The notes: generated from the sequence alone by a model not told the origin. 64,000 bases of DNA from an uncultured Acholeplasma sp. (GCA_937868795.1 CALMNM010000154.1:1-64000); one strand, 5' to 3'; positions 54,401-63,862 are shown, numbered from the stretch's first letter. Made by a program: numbers and translations.

Positions 54401-54582
54401 GCTTGATCCTTGGATTCAAGACCAAAACTCGAAATCAGTTGACCTCGATTCACATAATACACCCACATAGGGATGCCATATCGTCCGGCAATGCCAGGCA
54501 AAAAGGAGGCAAATGGCTTTTTTTGATCATACTGATCAATCCACAACTTGCCTTGTTCATATTGGTAAGAAAACTTCATCAT
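51451..54582 (-). CDS. Inverting glucan phosphorylase, GH161-like (GH94/149/161 group)
   Basis: A 1043-residue protein of the cellobiose-phosphorylase group. N-terminal beta-sandwich (FLPGIAGRYGIPMWVYYVNRGQLISSFG, NMAYRRTEIDGFRTF) and an alpha/alpha barrel; NGSYRDVNQNRRNDVYF at about 395-410 and the catalytic-Asp motif EKPGWNDAMNGLPAIFGSGLTET with Asp640. It is too long for GH94 cellobiose phosphorylase (about 800) and fits GH161/GH149 beta-1,3-glucan phosphorylases. Reaction: beta-1,3-oligoglucan plus phosphate to shorter oligoglucan and glucose-1-phosphate. No signal peptide, cytoplasmic. It starts 3 bases after the GH16 gene. Confidence 0.8.
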   Translation of the reverse strand: MMKFSYQYEQGKLWIDQYDQKKPFASFLPGIAGRYGIPMWVYYVNRGQLISSFGLESKDQAILDFSPANMAYRRTEIDGFRTFIKVDGRYHEPFSSTQDNPRQMWIETNAVGIKEVFDDLEVTVKYFNVTNQPYPGLIRKVSLKNLRKDKRTIELVDGLATMWPYGTNQFMIKNMSNLAVAWFDVFNQERKMPLLKNRSTTEDTAEVEGVEQGNFYVSINQEQEKLDVIFDPSLIFGYEMSLREPKVFKDTGLSHLLLEDQVTVNQLMSGFSAASIELKDQYTFYTLFGKANHLEELHELETTLSFEYFEKLEAFAMTLGEEVTSPMDVSTRYKTFDAYLKQSFLDNLLRGGYPLVFKGKDHEIIYHIYSRIHGDMEREYNNYFVEPAYFSQGNGSYRDVNQNRRNDVYFVPEAQLFNIRQFMDLIQLDGHNPLTIQGSKLKISHEDLPDILKLVTSHQDRVENILKKSFTPGKLMTDVDHYKIGLSVDKERFLTHVLSYATQEIQSVYGTGYWSDHWIYNMDLIESYLNVFPDRLDKLLLSPEYRFYQNHVSVYPRSIKYVMTPKGEVRQLGPLYHDQEKIDRAKLAVNQTNFHKSSHGETIRVTLLTKLIHLASIKFTSLDPEGMGMMMDSEKPGWNDAMNGLPAIFGSGLTETITLKRLVDRMLEWLPQLYDEQFLVPTRIAQFFKDIVAGVDFGYDYLQDLREAFDRDTKFFLDPQPLKIAKNELIHGLIMMKKAIEKGLTKAKNMGDGILPTYLSYEAFDYQVNEKRHPELGYPTVTVRSWKVRMLPFYLEAPATYLKQLHDHDEAKIIYDKIKQTEMYDQKLGLYLTSNPLDDETLEIGRARAFTKGWLEREACFMHMSYKYLISLIKSGLYKEYFIDMKTAMPPFMDPEVYGRSPLENASFIATSNNPNPKNHGRAFVARLTGTTSEAITLMILMMTGKKLFTFEDQVLKFRVQPILTKDFFDDHHEVSFKLFNKVNITVVNPELKDTFDGLEPVEYQLSNAFDLVTIQGSTVDGHLAEQIRRGHFDRVRVILKSK

Positions 54583-54585
54583 GTC

Positions 54586-55485
54586 TTATCCTTTCTGTAA
54601 ATTGGTCACTGTTTCTGATTGATATACTCTCACGTACTCAATTTCCATGCGTTGTGGGAAGATAGAGTCATCAACACCTTCAGCGCCACCCCAATTACCA
54701 CCAACGGCGATATTGAGTAAAAGATGGAAACGTTGGTCAAACGGCCATTCTTCAAATCCTGGACAATTTAAATATAAACCTGGATAAAAACGGAAGTATT
54801 GCACATCATTGATGTAGAAAATAATCCGTTCGGGTAACCAGACGATGGAATATTTATTAAATCCTGTCGATGCACTTTCAATCACGCGAGTTCCACTCTT
54901 TTGAGTGCCTATCGAATGATTATAAAACTTGGTATGAATCGATCCATGAATCACATTTTGGTCATAGCCAACATGTTCCATAATATCGATTTCACCGCTA
55001 TTTGGCCAGCTACCATAACGCCAATCGGTAGGTAACATCCAAATCGCTGGCCAGGTACCGACACCGGTAGGGAGTTTGGCACTGATTTCAAACTTTCCAT
55101 AGAGGAAATCACCCTTATTTTTACTGATCACCCGAGCAGAGGTATAATCGCGACCTAAATACGCTTCTTTACGTGCTTCAATGATCATCTTGCCATCTTC
55201 TACCCAAGAGTTAAGGCCATTCGTGTAGTATTGGAGTTCATTGTTTCCCCAACCTTGACCTCCCACATCATATCCCCACTTGGTCGAATCTAGGGCACCA
55301 TCAACATCGAATTCATCGGACCAGACGAGTTCATAATCGTCGATCGTCGTGAAATCATAGTCATATCCTGCGCCTTTGCAAAGGGAATAATCTGTTTCTT
55401 CAGGGGGTGTCGGTTCATCCTCCTCACATGAGGATAAGAGGAAGATGAATCCGATAAGTAAAATAAATAGTAAGTTTTTTTTCAT
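54586..55485 (-). CDS. GH16 beta-glucanase lipoprotein (laminarinase-like)
   Basis: A 299-residue lipoprotein: signal peptide with lipobox LSSC (Cys20), an acidic spacer EEDEPTPPEE, then a GH16 beta-jelly-roll. Catalytic motif GEIDIMEHVG with nucleophile Glu165, Asp167 and acid/base Glu170; WSDEFDVDGALDSTKWGYDVGG and TWPAIWMLPT match bacterial endo-beta-1,3-glucanases (laminarinases). Held on the outer face of the membrane, it would cut beta-1,3-glucan into oligosaccharides for the importer. One base before the MalG-type gene upstream. Confidence 0.92.
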   Translation of the reverse strand: MKKNLLFILLIGFIFLLSSCEEDEPTPPEETDYSLCKGAGYDYDFTTIDDYELVWSDEFDVDGALDSTKWGYDVGGQGWGNNELQYYTNGLNSWVEDGKMIIEARKEAYLGRDYTSARVISKNKGDFLYGKFEISAKLPTGVGTWPAIWMLPTDWRYGSWPNSGEIDIMEHVGYDQNVIHGSIHTKFYNHSIGTQKSGTRVIESASTGFNKYSIVWLPERIIFYINDVQYFRFYPGLYLNCPGFEEWPFDQRFHLLLNIAVGGNWGGAEGVDDSIFPQRMEIEYVRVYQSETVTNLQKG

Positions 55486-55486
55486 T

Positions 55487-56560
55487 TTATTCTCCTGTCA
55501 TACCAGTACGTTCGATACCTTCAATAAACTTACGTTGCGCCGCTAAATACATGATAAATAACGGTAACATCGATAAGAAGGTCGCAGCCATACGGTAAGC
55601 TTCATTAATTCTTACTTGCCCACCTTGACCAGGAATACTTCCAGCAAGGTCTTCAAATTGAGAGGCAAACAAAGATAATCTTAACACAATTAATGGATTA
55701 TTGGAATTATAATAGATCGTTGCTGAATATATATCATTCCAATTCCATACAAAACTAAAGAGGAAAACGGTGATAATAATCGGTGTGACAAGTTTGACAT
55801 AGATATGCCAGAAAACCTGAGTGGAAGTCGCACCATCGATTCTTGCTGCTTCATCTAATGAGATGGGAATCATCTTGAAGAAATTGTAGAATATTAAAAT
55901 GAGGATGGCTGAATTGACACCTTGACCAAACAGAGTGAGTAAGAACTGAGGAAACATCGTTTGGAAAAGGGTGGGTTTTAAAATGCCATCAAGGAAAGTG
56001 CCGCGCAGCGTTGAGTTAAAGAATGGAGTCCAAATCGTATCTTGTAAGCCAAAGATTGTCATGACACGGGGGATGGTGACCATTGGCAATGGAATGACGA
56101 AGGAAAGTAAAACCATCGCAAACCAGAATTTCTTAAACTTAAACTCATAACGGGCAAATGCAAATCCTGTGAGTGATGCGATCACCGTTTGAACAAAGGC
56201 AACGACACCAATATTTCTCAAGGATTGAAAGAGATTCCCTGCATCACTAAAGATACCTAAAATCGCTTGAAGTGGTGCTTCAGCAAAATTCGCAAGCGAT
56301 GGGGGTAAAAGTCCTAAGACGCGATTCGCCACCACATAGTTGGCGAAACTGAGTTGTGTTGGAATCCAGTCAACTTCAGGATTAACCAAATCGATTTGTG
56401 TCAAGAATGACATCGAAATCATTTTTAAGAGAGGAAAGAGGAAGATGTAGCTGACACCGATCAGTAACGCATAGACCACCGTTTTACCGATGATGCCTGA
56501 GGTTGCTTTATGTCCAAATAGGCGTTTTCTCCATTTAAGAAGATCAAGCTTGTTGATCAT
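55487..56560 (-). CDS. Sugar ABC permease, MalG type (pair A)
   Basis: A 357-residue membrane protein, about six helices, with the EAA coupling loop EAARIDGATSTQVFWHIYVKLVTP of MalG-type sugar importers. Longer than usual: an extra region (about 65-125, LLPPSLANFAEAPLQAILGIFSDAGNLFQSL) sits between the first helices. Pairs with the MalF-type gene upstream, which overlaps it by 17 bases. Confidence 0.88.
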   Translation of the reverse strand: MINKLDLLKWRKRLFGHKATSGIIGKTVVYALLIGVSYIFLFPLLKMISMSFLTQIDLVNPEVDWIPTQLSFANYVVANRVLGLLPPSLANFAEAPLQAILGIFSDAGNLFQSLRNIGVVAFVQTVIASLTGFAFARYEFKFKKFWFAMVLLSFVIPLPMVTIPRVMTIFGLQDTIWTPFFNSTLRGTFLDGILKPTLFQTMFPQFLLTLFGQGVNSAILILIFYNFFKMIPISLDEAARIDGATSTQVFWHIYVKLVTPIIITVFLFSFVWNWNDIYSATIYYNSNNPLIVLRLSLFASQFEDLAGSIPGQGGQVRINEAYRMAATFLSMLPLFIMYLAAQRKFIEGIERTGMTGE

Positions 56561-57596
56561 GGCTCTTATCCTCCTTCTTCTTCATTTTCTGTTTAATCTT
56601 GTTGGTTAAGTTAATCACACTATCTTTGATTTGATCAAAGAGTGGTTTTTGTTGCTTTTGTAGCTGCAACTTTTTCATCTTCTCTAATGTTCTTGCTTTT
56701 CTTTCTCTGAGTGATTCTTCATATACCGTATCATCTTTTTCTCTCAAGAGGGCATAAGCAATACCGACAAAGATAATGACGATGAGCGAATAAATCAAGA
56801 CAACTGCAGCGGCGAAACCAAGGCCATCGGAATAGTTATCACGGATCGTACCGACCACAAAGTTATAGATCGGGTTCACTTGGAAAATTGCAATTTGAAC
56901 GACCGAGAAAATGGACACTACAAGTGCGGTTGATTTCAAATTAGGAATCGTAATCTTCCAAAGGATCTGCCAAGAATTGGCACCATCGATTTGAGCCGCT
57001 TCATAGAGCTGTGAATTAATCTTCTGAAGACCATTCATAAACAGAACAATTGGAATCCCAGTAAACCATAAGATAAGGGTAAAGTTGTTAAAGATTCCGG
57101 CAATCATATCCGCAATGAAAGGTGAAAAGTTTTCAATCATGCGGAACACGATAATTTCGGTGACATCAATGCGGGTCGTTGAGTCCGAGTTAATGAGTTC
57201 GCTCATCACAGGTCCTGATAAAACGACAACCGGGAAGAAGTAAATCATTCTAAACCCTGCACGGAATTTAATATTGGCATTAAGGAGTAGCGAAAGGATT
57301 AATGACAACACGATAATCGCTGGGACATAGGTGAGTTCAACAACCATGAAGTCCAAGATTAATGGATTAAAGGTCGTGTTCTTAAAGAACGCTGTTTCAT
57401 AGTTGGCAAGGCCAATCCATGTTTGTGTCCACCCTGTTACATCCCTAACGACGTTATTTAATGATAGATATATCGTGTAGAAAAAGGGATAAGCAACAAA
57501 GAACACAAATCCAATAAGCCAGGGGAGTAAGAATAAGTAAGCCGAACGATTGACATGTTTTGATAAGTCTGAGACTTTTGATTTAGGTTTTTTCAT
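56544..57596 (-). CDS. Sugar ABC permease, MalF type (pair A)
   Basis: A 350-residue permease with about six helices and the EAA loop EAAQIDGANSWQILWKITIPNLKS. Its C-terminus (about 285-350) is a long lysine- and glutamate-rich tail, a coiled-coil-like extension not normal for MalF homologues. Partner of the MalG-type gene downstream. The ATPase must be supplied from elsewhere. Confidence 0.88.
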   Translation of the reverse strand: MKKPKSKVSDLSKHVNRSAYLFLLPWLIGFVFFVAYPFFYTIYLSLNNVVRDVTGWTQTWIGLANYETAFFKNTTFNPLILDFMVVELTYVPAIIVLSLILSLLLNANIKFRAGFRMIYFFPVVVLSGPVMSELINSDSTTRIDVTEIIVFRMIENFSPFIADMIAGIFNNFTLILWFTGIPIVLFMNGLQKINSQLYEAAQIDGANSWQILWKITIPNLKSTALVVSIFSVVQIAIFQVNPIYNFVVGTIRDNYSDGLGFAAAVVLIYSLIVIIFVGIAYALLREKDDTVYEESLRERKARTLEKMKKLQLQKQQKPLFDQIKDSVINLTNKIKQKMKKKEDKSHDQQA

Positions 57597-57606
57597 CTTA
57601 GCCTCC

Positions 57607-59991
57607 TTAATCCAACACGCGGTAGTTGAGTGCGGTCACCGAATGACCTTCATATTCTACGAGTTCATCGGTATAATTGATCACAATCTTAACACCATTA
57701 TCATAAGTATTCACGATGACGCCTGGCATGTAAACTTCACGATCTACCCATGATGCATTAAGCACATCTTGATAAGCATCATTCATTCGAGTATAAATAT
57801 CATGAATCATGTCTTGGTAAAGCACATATTCAGTAGAGTAGAAATTTGAAGAATTTGTGGATATCAATTCATAGGATGGGTCATGCGTCAACATAAAGGA
57901 TGGGAACACATTATAATCGATCATACGAAGCACATCACTATCCGTATAAAATGAGAAGTTTGCATAGGATGCATAGACTTCCATCGATCCCTGTAAGACA
58001 AGTTGCAAGAAAGGTACGGTATCGGTTTGAATGAGATATTGTGAGGTAAACATGGGTGCTTGTAAGTAACGATCAATAAATGGCCATAAATAGAAGTTAG
58101 GTGTTAAGGCATTGATCTTATAGTTTTCATCAATTGCCATCAGAGCATCGGTATAAAGCGCCATGACTTCTTGAATAGAAAGTTCGTCACGTCCGTAATC
58201 GCTATACAGTAAATTGGTGATTCCTTCATAGGTAAAACTCATTAAATTTAAGTCTCTAACCGCTTTTTCATGTGATTTAATCCACGAAGCTACCAGTTTA
58301 GGACGGGCAAAATAGGTCTCACTCACCGGTCCGACTTCACCGACAATGTGTTCTCTGATATACCAACCATTGTAGTGTTTCGCTGCATTACCTACTAAGC
58401 TCATCTGTTCTTCATAAATCGTCGAGTAATTGAGTGCGAGGGATAAATCAATATCAATAGCATTTAGATCAGCGACGACATCTTCAAACTCATTTTTCGA
58501 ACCGATAGAGCGTGTCCAATTGGGATTATCTTTATCCCCAAGGGTAATGCCTCCTCGTTGATAACCATAGACCCCTGAATTAATATTTTCAATGCCTGTT
58601 GAATTGAGTTCAGTTAAAATTTCTTTGACCTGATCAATCGTCGTGACAACGACATCTTGGGTACCAATCAAGGAATCCATGGCATCTGCCATGATGAAAT
58701 CAAGACGAATTGGCATTGCGTCCATCTGTTCTTCCATTGGATGAATCATATCATTTTCAATTAAAATATCACGATACTTAAGCGCCATACCAACGTAATC
58801 CGCAGGATAACCATCGGTTTGTCCATCACCCGCTAAGAACACATAATTCATGGTGATGTCATAAGCCATCATATCTGGGAAAAGAGTGTTATATCCTGCA
58901 CCAGCTTGGTTGTAAATCTGCTGGTAGACATTGTTGCGGTTAAACCGCGCATAGACGTAATTATAAGGAGTTAAGTTATTATGAGGGCTAGAAATAATTT
59001 CCATAAACTCAGCCCCATCGGTTGCATGTGCAAAGAAGGCGGCTTGACGATTTCCGTGAGCAACGCCATATAGAGGCAGCGAAGGTGTCTTTAGTGGGAC
59101 ATACCCAAATTGCCAACGGTAATGATAGGTGTCGGTACTCATATCGGCTCCATAAACATCTCCACGATAGGTGGAAAGTGACGTGGTGTAGTCATCAAGT
59201 CTGAGCAATGCCCCACTTCCATCGGGGACAAAAATATAACCAGGAATACGTTCTTTAGGCACATTTTCAGTCGCCCGTGGATAATCCATCTCGTCCATAT
59301 CAAAGATCAACTGTTGACCACCAGATGCTCCCATAAATGGTGTAAATATAAAGGCAGCAATCTCAGCGGTGTCTTCACCGGTGATTTCATCATTTAGAAT
59401 TTGATAGCGCATACCATCTTCATTCAAATAGATATGGACTTTAACCATGACATCGATGACATCGAAGGTCACATCTAAACGGTAATGCGTAGGATCATTA
59501 TTGACCATCACTAGTGTCGAACGAACTGCTTCTTCTGATGCAGATGAAATACGTTTGATCTGCATCGCACTATCATAATACTCCATGGTTAATAATGAAT
59601 TTCCAATCCCTTCGAAGAGCGTGTTCATCCGGTCCTCTAAAGGAAGACATGTTTCGAGAATCTCTTCTTCTGTTGGGGGGACTTCGCGTTCTAATAGAAG
59701 ATCACAATTATCTTTAATTTCATTATCAAAAGGAATGTCTAGACCCGTTTTCCAAGTGTAACCATTTCGTTTATCGTAGATAGCAAAAACATCTCTTGAA
59801 TCTCTAAAATAATACTTGTAGGTGTCATTTTCATAAAGAAACTGCATATCTGTCGGTTCACTGATCACATAGGTGACTTCATCGGGTGGAAGTTTGGTGT
59901 CTTTCGGTGATTCGAGATAAGTCGCACGTACTGTCAAACTTGTCATGACTAAAATCAAAAGGATGACTATCAGTTTTTTATTGAAGTACAT
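57607..59991 (-). CDS. DUF5696-type large exported protein
   Basis: A 794-residue protein with an N-terminal membrane/signal segment (about 5-22) and an extracytoplasmic body. I assign it to the DUF5696 group from memory of its context and pattern. The middle (about 420-600: LDFIMADAMDS, DQVKEILTELNSTGIENINSGVYGYQRGG, NEFEDVVADLNAIDIDLSLALNY) reads like a (beta/alpha)8 glycosidase barrel, with a beta-sandwich before it and a C-terminal beta domain (VYMPGVIVNTYDNGVKIVINYTDE). It sits between the two permease pairs, overlapping the NHL/YIP1 gene by 14 bases. Likely binds or processes the glucan outside; no catalytic residues can be named. Confidence 0.65.
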   Translation of the reverse strand: MYFNKKLIVILLILVMTSLTVRATYLESPKDTKLPPDEVTYVISEPTDMQFLYENDTYKYYFRDSRDVFAIYDKRNGYTWKTGLDIPFDNEIKDNCDLLLEREVPPTEEEILETCLPLEDRMNTLFEGIGNSLLTMEYYDSAMQIKRISSASEEAVRSTLVMVNNDPTHYRLDVTFDVIDVMVKVHIYLNEDGMRYQILNDEITGEDTAEIAAFIFTPFMGASGGQQLIFDMDEMDYPRATENVPKERIPGYIFVPDGSGALLRLDDYTTSLSTYRGDVYGADMSTDTYHYRWQFGYVPLKTPSLPLYGVAHGNRQAAFFAHATDGAEFMEIISSPHNNLTPYNYVYARFNRNNVYQQIYNQAGAGYNTLFPDMMAYDITMNYVFLAGDGQTDGYPADYVGMALKYRDILIENDMIHPMEEQMDAMPIRLDFIMADAMDSLIGTQDVVVTTIDQVKEILTELNSTGIENINSGVYGYQRGGITLGDKDNPNWTRSIGSKNEFEDVVADLNAIDIDLSLALNYSTIYEEQMSLVGNAAKHYNGWYIREHIVGEVGPVSETYFARPKLVASWIKSHEKAVRDLNLMSFTYEGITNLLYSDYGRDELSIQEVMALYTDALMAIDENYKINALTPNFYLWPFIDRYLQAPMFTSQYLIQTDTVPFLQLVLQGSMEVYASYANFSFYTDSDVLRMIDYNVFPSFMLTHDPSYELISTNSSNFYSTEYVLYQDMIHDIYTRMNDAYQDVLNASWVDREVYMPGVIVNTYDNGVKIVINYTDELVEYEGHSVTALNYRVLD

Positions 59992-62023
59992 TACGAATCA
60001 CCTCCTTAATAATCGCTTCTAGGAACATATAGAGTTGTTCCCACATCATGATAATAATGATGAGGACAACCGCGAACACCACAGAGAACAAAATCGTCAT
60101 CAGGATGCTCTTAAACGTTTGCCTTGCACTATAATCATGAATTTCTGTCATACCTAAGAATAGATTAATGAAACTCCATCCTAAACCCACGAGCATGAGC
60201 ATATTCAAGAAGAATACTTCGTTGTACGTGAGGACATACGATAAGATAGTTGTCGATAGTAATGCGATCATCAACGGTCCCATCGAATATATGAACATAA
60301 TGAAGATCTGCTTAAAGCCACCGATACCATCATGAATGGAGGTATCTAAATAGTTGCTGATGATGAGCACCATCGATATCGAGAAGAAACCGATGACGAT
60401 AGCGGATAAATCCATATCTTCTGCAGCAACAAACTGATAGATAAATCCTTTGTTGACACTGTAGTTGAGATACAACAAGAATAAGACAAAATAAAGGATG
60501 ATTGCGGTTGTTATGGTTGCCCGATGTTCTTTTTTGATCTCATAGAAACTATCCAAAGGATGTCTCATTACTCTAAAGATATACATAAGATCTCGTACGA
60601 TTTTTATGTCGAAGAATTTTCGAACCGGTGCGGTCCACAATGTGATCTTTCCTGTTTTGCGATCGACAATCACGAGTGTTTTTTGAAGCACCAAGAAGAC
60701 AACTAAAATGATAATCAATGCACCCAGTGCTTGTTGAATATCGACGTTACGCACTTCCCAATAAGCTTCTGAATAACCCGTTCGATTACCTGCGAGCTCG
60801 AAATGATACATCGCATCTTCATATCTTTCTTGTTGGAGATACGTTTTGGCAATCGAGTCATGAGCAATCACAGACATTTGGTTTAGTTGTAGTACTTCTT
60901 CCCAAACGACAATGGATTGACTGTATTGACGTGTTGAGTATAGGAAGAGTGCTTCATATATCTTATTTGCATAATCGGTGGGTTGAAATGACTGAAGGAA
61001 GTTTTTAGAGTCATCTAATGCCCAAATATTTCCTTTTGTATCCACTGCAATCGACGCTAGGCGAGAGAATAGTCCTGAAATATCAGAATTCATTTCACCT
61101 GTTAATAAGTTGGATGCACCAAAGTTATAGATGAAATCACCATCAGAAGTATAGACGAAGATCGTCCCATTTTGCATCGCAGCATAGACAATCCCTTCTT
61201 CATCGACATAGATATCACGGGCATCTTCATAAGAAATAGTTCTGCTTTCCGCGAAAATATTACCACCTTGCGTATTATGCTTCTTGATGGCATTTCTAAA
61301 GGTCCCCATGGTCGTTGTATAAATCATGGAGTTTTGATCGATAAAGATATTGGAGAATGTTTGTGGATCTCTTGCAGCGAAATCTTCAAACTGTTCTTCA
61401 GAGAAAATGAGTTTGTAGATTTGTTGTGTAAAGGATAATTGAACTTTATTGGATGTGAAATATCCTAAGAATTCGCCCGTATTCGAAAGTTGAATGATTC
61501 CATCTTTGACCCCTTCACCATAAATATAGAGGTTTCCACGATTATCGACGACAACTTTGCTGGGATTATAGGTGGTATCTCCAAAAGATGGCGTTGTTGG
61601 GCGATCAAACTGACGAATAAATGTACCATCAAGTTCGAACCAAAAGACCGTTTCTGCAGTGGTGTCTGCGACATATATCCCACGATCACTAACAAATACA
61701 CCTTTAGGTTTATTAAAATCAGGATGTGATAAGACAAAATCTATCGTGCTTGTCACAGTATTGAATACGACCACACGCTTATTGTCAGTATCGGCGATAT
61801 AAAGCATATCATCGCCGTAAAAAATCATGTCTTGGGGACCCTTTAACCCTAAATTGACATAGGTCTTATCGGGTAAATAGGCATCTTGGGTTCTCACATA
61901 ACGCCCTTTAGCATTCAGTGTCATCGTATAAGATGTGGCTGATGAGGCTTCGGTAGTCAAACTAAACCCAAAGACTAAAACGAAGGATAAAACGAGGATG
62001 GTTAACCATTTGATTGTTCTCAT
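59978..62023 (-). CDS. NHL propeller plus YIP1 membrane protein
   Basis: About 681 residues. Signal peptide 1-26; an NHL-repeat beta-propeller (about 30-350; repeated PQDMIFYGDDMLYIADTDNKRVVVFN, PKGVFVSDRGIYVADTTAETVFWF, PSKVVVDNRGNLYIYGEG); a short TPR-like segment (about 360-430, ALFLYSTRQYSQSIVVWEEVLQLNQ and KTYLQQERYEDAMYHFELAG); a membrane helix at about 440; and a five- or six-helix YIP1 domain (about 490-670). The first half is outside, the YIP1 half in the membrane. ATG 62023 follows GGAGGGTCCC. Its place inside an ABC sugar locus suggests a surface glucan-binding or transporter accessory part. Confidence 0.75.
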   Translation of the reverse strand: MRTIKWLTILVLSFVLVFGFSLTTEASSATSYTMTLNAKGRYVRTQDAYLPDKTYVNLGLKGPQDMIFYGDDMLYIADTDNKRVVVFNTVTSTIDFVLSHPDFNKPKGVFVSDRGIYVADTTAETVFWFELDGTFIRQFDRPTTPSFGDTTYNPSKVVVDNRGNLYIYGEGVKDGIIQLSNTGEFLGYFTSNKVQLSFTQQIYKLIFSEEQFEDFAARDPQTFSNIFIDQNSMIYTTTMGTFRNAIKKHNTQGGNIFAESRTISYEDARDIYVDEEGIVYAAMQNGTIFVYTSDGDFIYNFGASNLLTGEMNSDISGLFSRLASIAVDTKGNIWALDDSKNFLQSFQPTDYANKIYEALFLYSTRQYSQSIVVWEEVLQLNQMSVIAHDSIAKTYLQQERYEDAMYHFELAGNRTGYSEAYWEVRNVDIQQALGALIIILVVFLVLQKTLVIVDRKTGKITLWTAPVRKFFDIKIVRDLMYIFRVMRHPLDSFYEIKKEHRATITTAIILYFVLFLLYLNYSVNKGFIYQFVAAEDMDLSAIVIGFFSISMVLIISNYLDTSIHDGIGGFKQIFIMFIYSMGPLMIALLSTTILSYVLTYNEVFFLNMLMLVGLGWSFINLFLGMTEIHDYSARQTFKSILMTILFSVVFAVVLIIIIMMWEQLYMFLEAIIKEVIRNVLQ

Positions 62024-62033
62024 GGGACCCTCC

Positions 62034-62909
62034 TTACTTAATACCGGCATGGGCCATCGTGTTCATGACACGTGACTGCATGACGATAAAGATGATTAAA
62101 TTGGGTAAAAACATGATGAGACCGGCAGCAGCCGCCATACCGACACCAGCTAAGGTACTACCCGTATTGGCAAGTGCAAGTGTATTTAGGTAGAAGGCAA
62201 ACGACTTCATGGTTTCATCTTGAATGTAAAGTGATGATGCTTCAACTGCACCCCAGGTCGCCTGGAACGTCAAAATGGCAACTGTGGCAATCGCGTTTAT
62301 GGTGAGCGGGATAATAATTTTGAACACAATGTACATATCGGAAGCACCATCCACACGCGCAGCTTCAATAATGGGATCCGGGATCTGATCAATAAACTGC
62401 TTCATTAAGAATACGGAGACCGGAACCGCTAAATACGGTAAGATATGCACTAAGGGATTATTATTAAGTCCGATATTCACGATGATAAAGTAGGTCGGAA
62501 TAATCACCGCAGTTCTGACGAACATTAATGCAATCTGGTTAATACCAAACAATGTTTTCTTCGCTCTGAAGTTCTTCTTTGATAAAACATACCCTGTCGT
62601 GACGCTTATCCAAATCGTGAGGAATACCAACACCGTTGTAATGATTAAGGTGTTAAAGAAGTAACGGGAAAGAGGAACACCAGTAGACGTCGCTGTTCTA
62701 AAGAGTTCAACAAAGTTATCAAATGTCGGCTTTTGCACGAAAAAACGGGGTGGGAATAAGAAAAGTTCATCAAGCGGTTTAAATGCTTGGTTCACGATAT
62801 AAACCACAGGGAGTAGCATGAAAAGCCCAAGTGGAATCAGAAAGGCATAGAAGCCAATTTGTGATTTACTGAAATTGGTTGGATTAATCTTCGTTCCTTG
62901 AAAACTCAT
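62034..62909 (-). CDS. Sugar ABC permease, MalG type (pair B)
   Basis: A 291-residue six-helix permease of normal length with EAA loop EAARVDGASDMYIVFKIIIPLTIN and the C-terminal IVMQSRVMNTMAHAGIK end typical of MalG homologues. Ten bases before the NHL/YIP1 start, 11 bases after its MalF-type partner. Confidence 0.9.
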   Translation of the reverse strand: MSFQGTKINPTNFSKSQIGFYAFLIPLGLFMLLPVVYIVNQAFKPLDELFLFPPRFFVQKPTFDNFVELFRTATSTGVPLSRYFFNTLIITTVLVFLTIWISVTTGYVLSKKNFRAKKTLFGINQIALMFVRTAVIIPTYFIIVNIGLNNNPLVHILPYLAVPVSVFLMKQFIDQIPDPIIEAARVDGASDMYIVFKIIIPLTINAIATVAILTFQATWGAVEASSLYIQDETMKSFAFYLNTLALANTGSTLAGVGMAAAAGLIMFLPNLIIFIVMQSRVMNTMAHAGIK

Positions 62910-62920
62910 GTCCTCACCTC

Positions 62921-63862
62921 CTAGTCCTTATCCATGAAGAGCTTATAGGCAACTTTTGAGAACAAATAAATGATGATTAAAAGGACGACCGATAAAGCGG
63001 CAGCATAGCCCATCTCATAGCGGATAAATCCGTAATCATCAATATGGTTTGTAATCAGTTGCGCAGCATACTGTGGTGTCGGGTTAGACCCTGACAAGGC
63101 AACCCCAATATAACCATTCGTGAAAGTAGCAACAATCGCCATAACAGCTCCAAAAAGCATTTGAGGCTTCATCATGGGAATGGTGACATACATGACTTCT
63201 TGGAATTTATTACGGATGCCTTCGATATATGCAGCTTCATAAAGTTCTTCATTACCATTTAAAATACCAGCTAACATCGCCAAAAAGCCGACACCCATAC
63301 TGCTCCAAAGGGCAACGATAATGACGATATTCATCAAATAATCCGGTGAGACTAAAAATTGTATTGGACGATCAATCCAGCCATTATCAAGCAAGAATGC
63401 GTTGATATAACCAGATTCATCACCACTAAAAATCGTCCGCCATACCACCGACATAAAGACACCACCAACCATCGATGGTGTATAAATGGCGAGTGCTAAG
63501 ATCGTCCGAGGTACTTTTTGAATTTGCGCTAGCATCCAGGCAAGCAGGAAGGCGAGGAGATACCCTCCTGGTCCAACGATCAGCGCAAATTTCAGCGTGT
63601 TTGGTAATACATATTTCAAAAATACGGGGTCTTGTGTAAAGATATTGATGAAATTAAAGAGCCCGCGATATTCTGGAAATTGAATGACATTGAAACTAGT
63701 GAGTGAAAGATAAAAGGCAATCGCAACGGGAAGCGCAATAAAGATGGAGAACAATGTCGCATAAGGCAATAACATTAACGCGACAGTAAGTCCATCTTTG
63801 AACTTCGCTTGATTTCGATTCTTCTTCTTTAATGTCGTCGCATTCATCATGGTATTATCCAT
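62921..63862 (-). CDS. Sugar ABC permease, MalF type (pair B)
   Basis: About 313 residues, six or seven helices, EAA loop [26 protein letters not shown] (Glu in place of Asp-Gly, Asp being usual). Start at ATG 63862, six bases after AGGAGG; the frame to 63877 begins with TTG and would translate the ribosome site. Its ATG overlaps the stop of the upstream partial gene by 8 bases. Confidence 0.9.
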   Translation of the reverse strand: MDNTMMNATTLKKKNRNQAKFKDGLTVALMLLPYATLFSIFIALPVAIAFYLSLTSFNVIQFPEYRGLFNFINIFTQDPVFLKYVLPNTLKFALIVGPGGYLLAFLLAWMLAQIQKVPRTILALAIYTPSMVGGVFMSVVWRTIFSGDESGYINAFLLDNGWIDRPIQFLVSPDYLMNIVIIVALWSSMGVGFLAMLAGILNGNEELYEAAYIEGIRNKFQEVMYVTIPMMKPQMLFGAVMAIVATFTNGYIGVALSGSNPTPQYAAQLITNHIDDYGFIRYEMGYAAALSVVLLIIIYLFSKVAYKLFMDKD

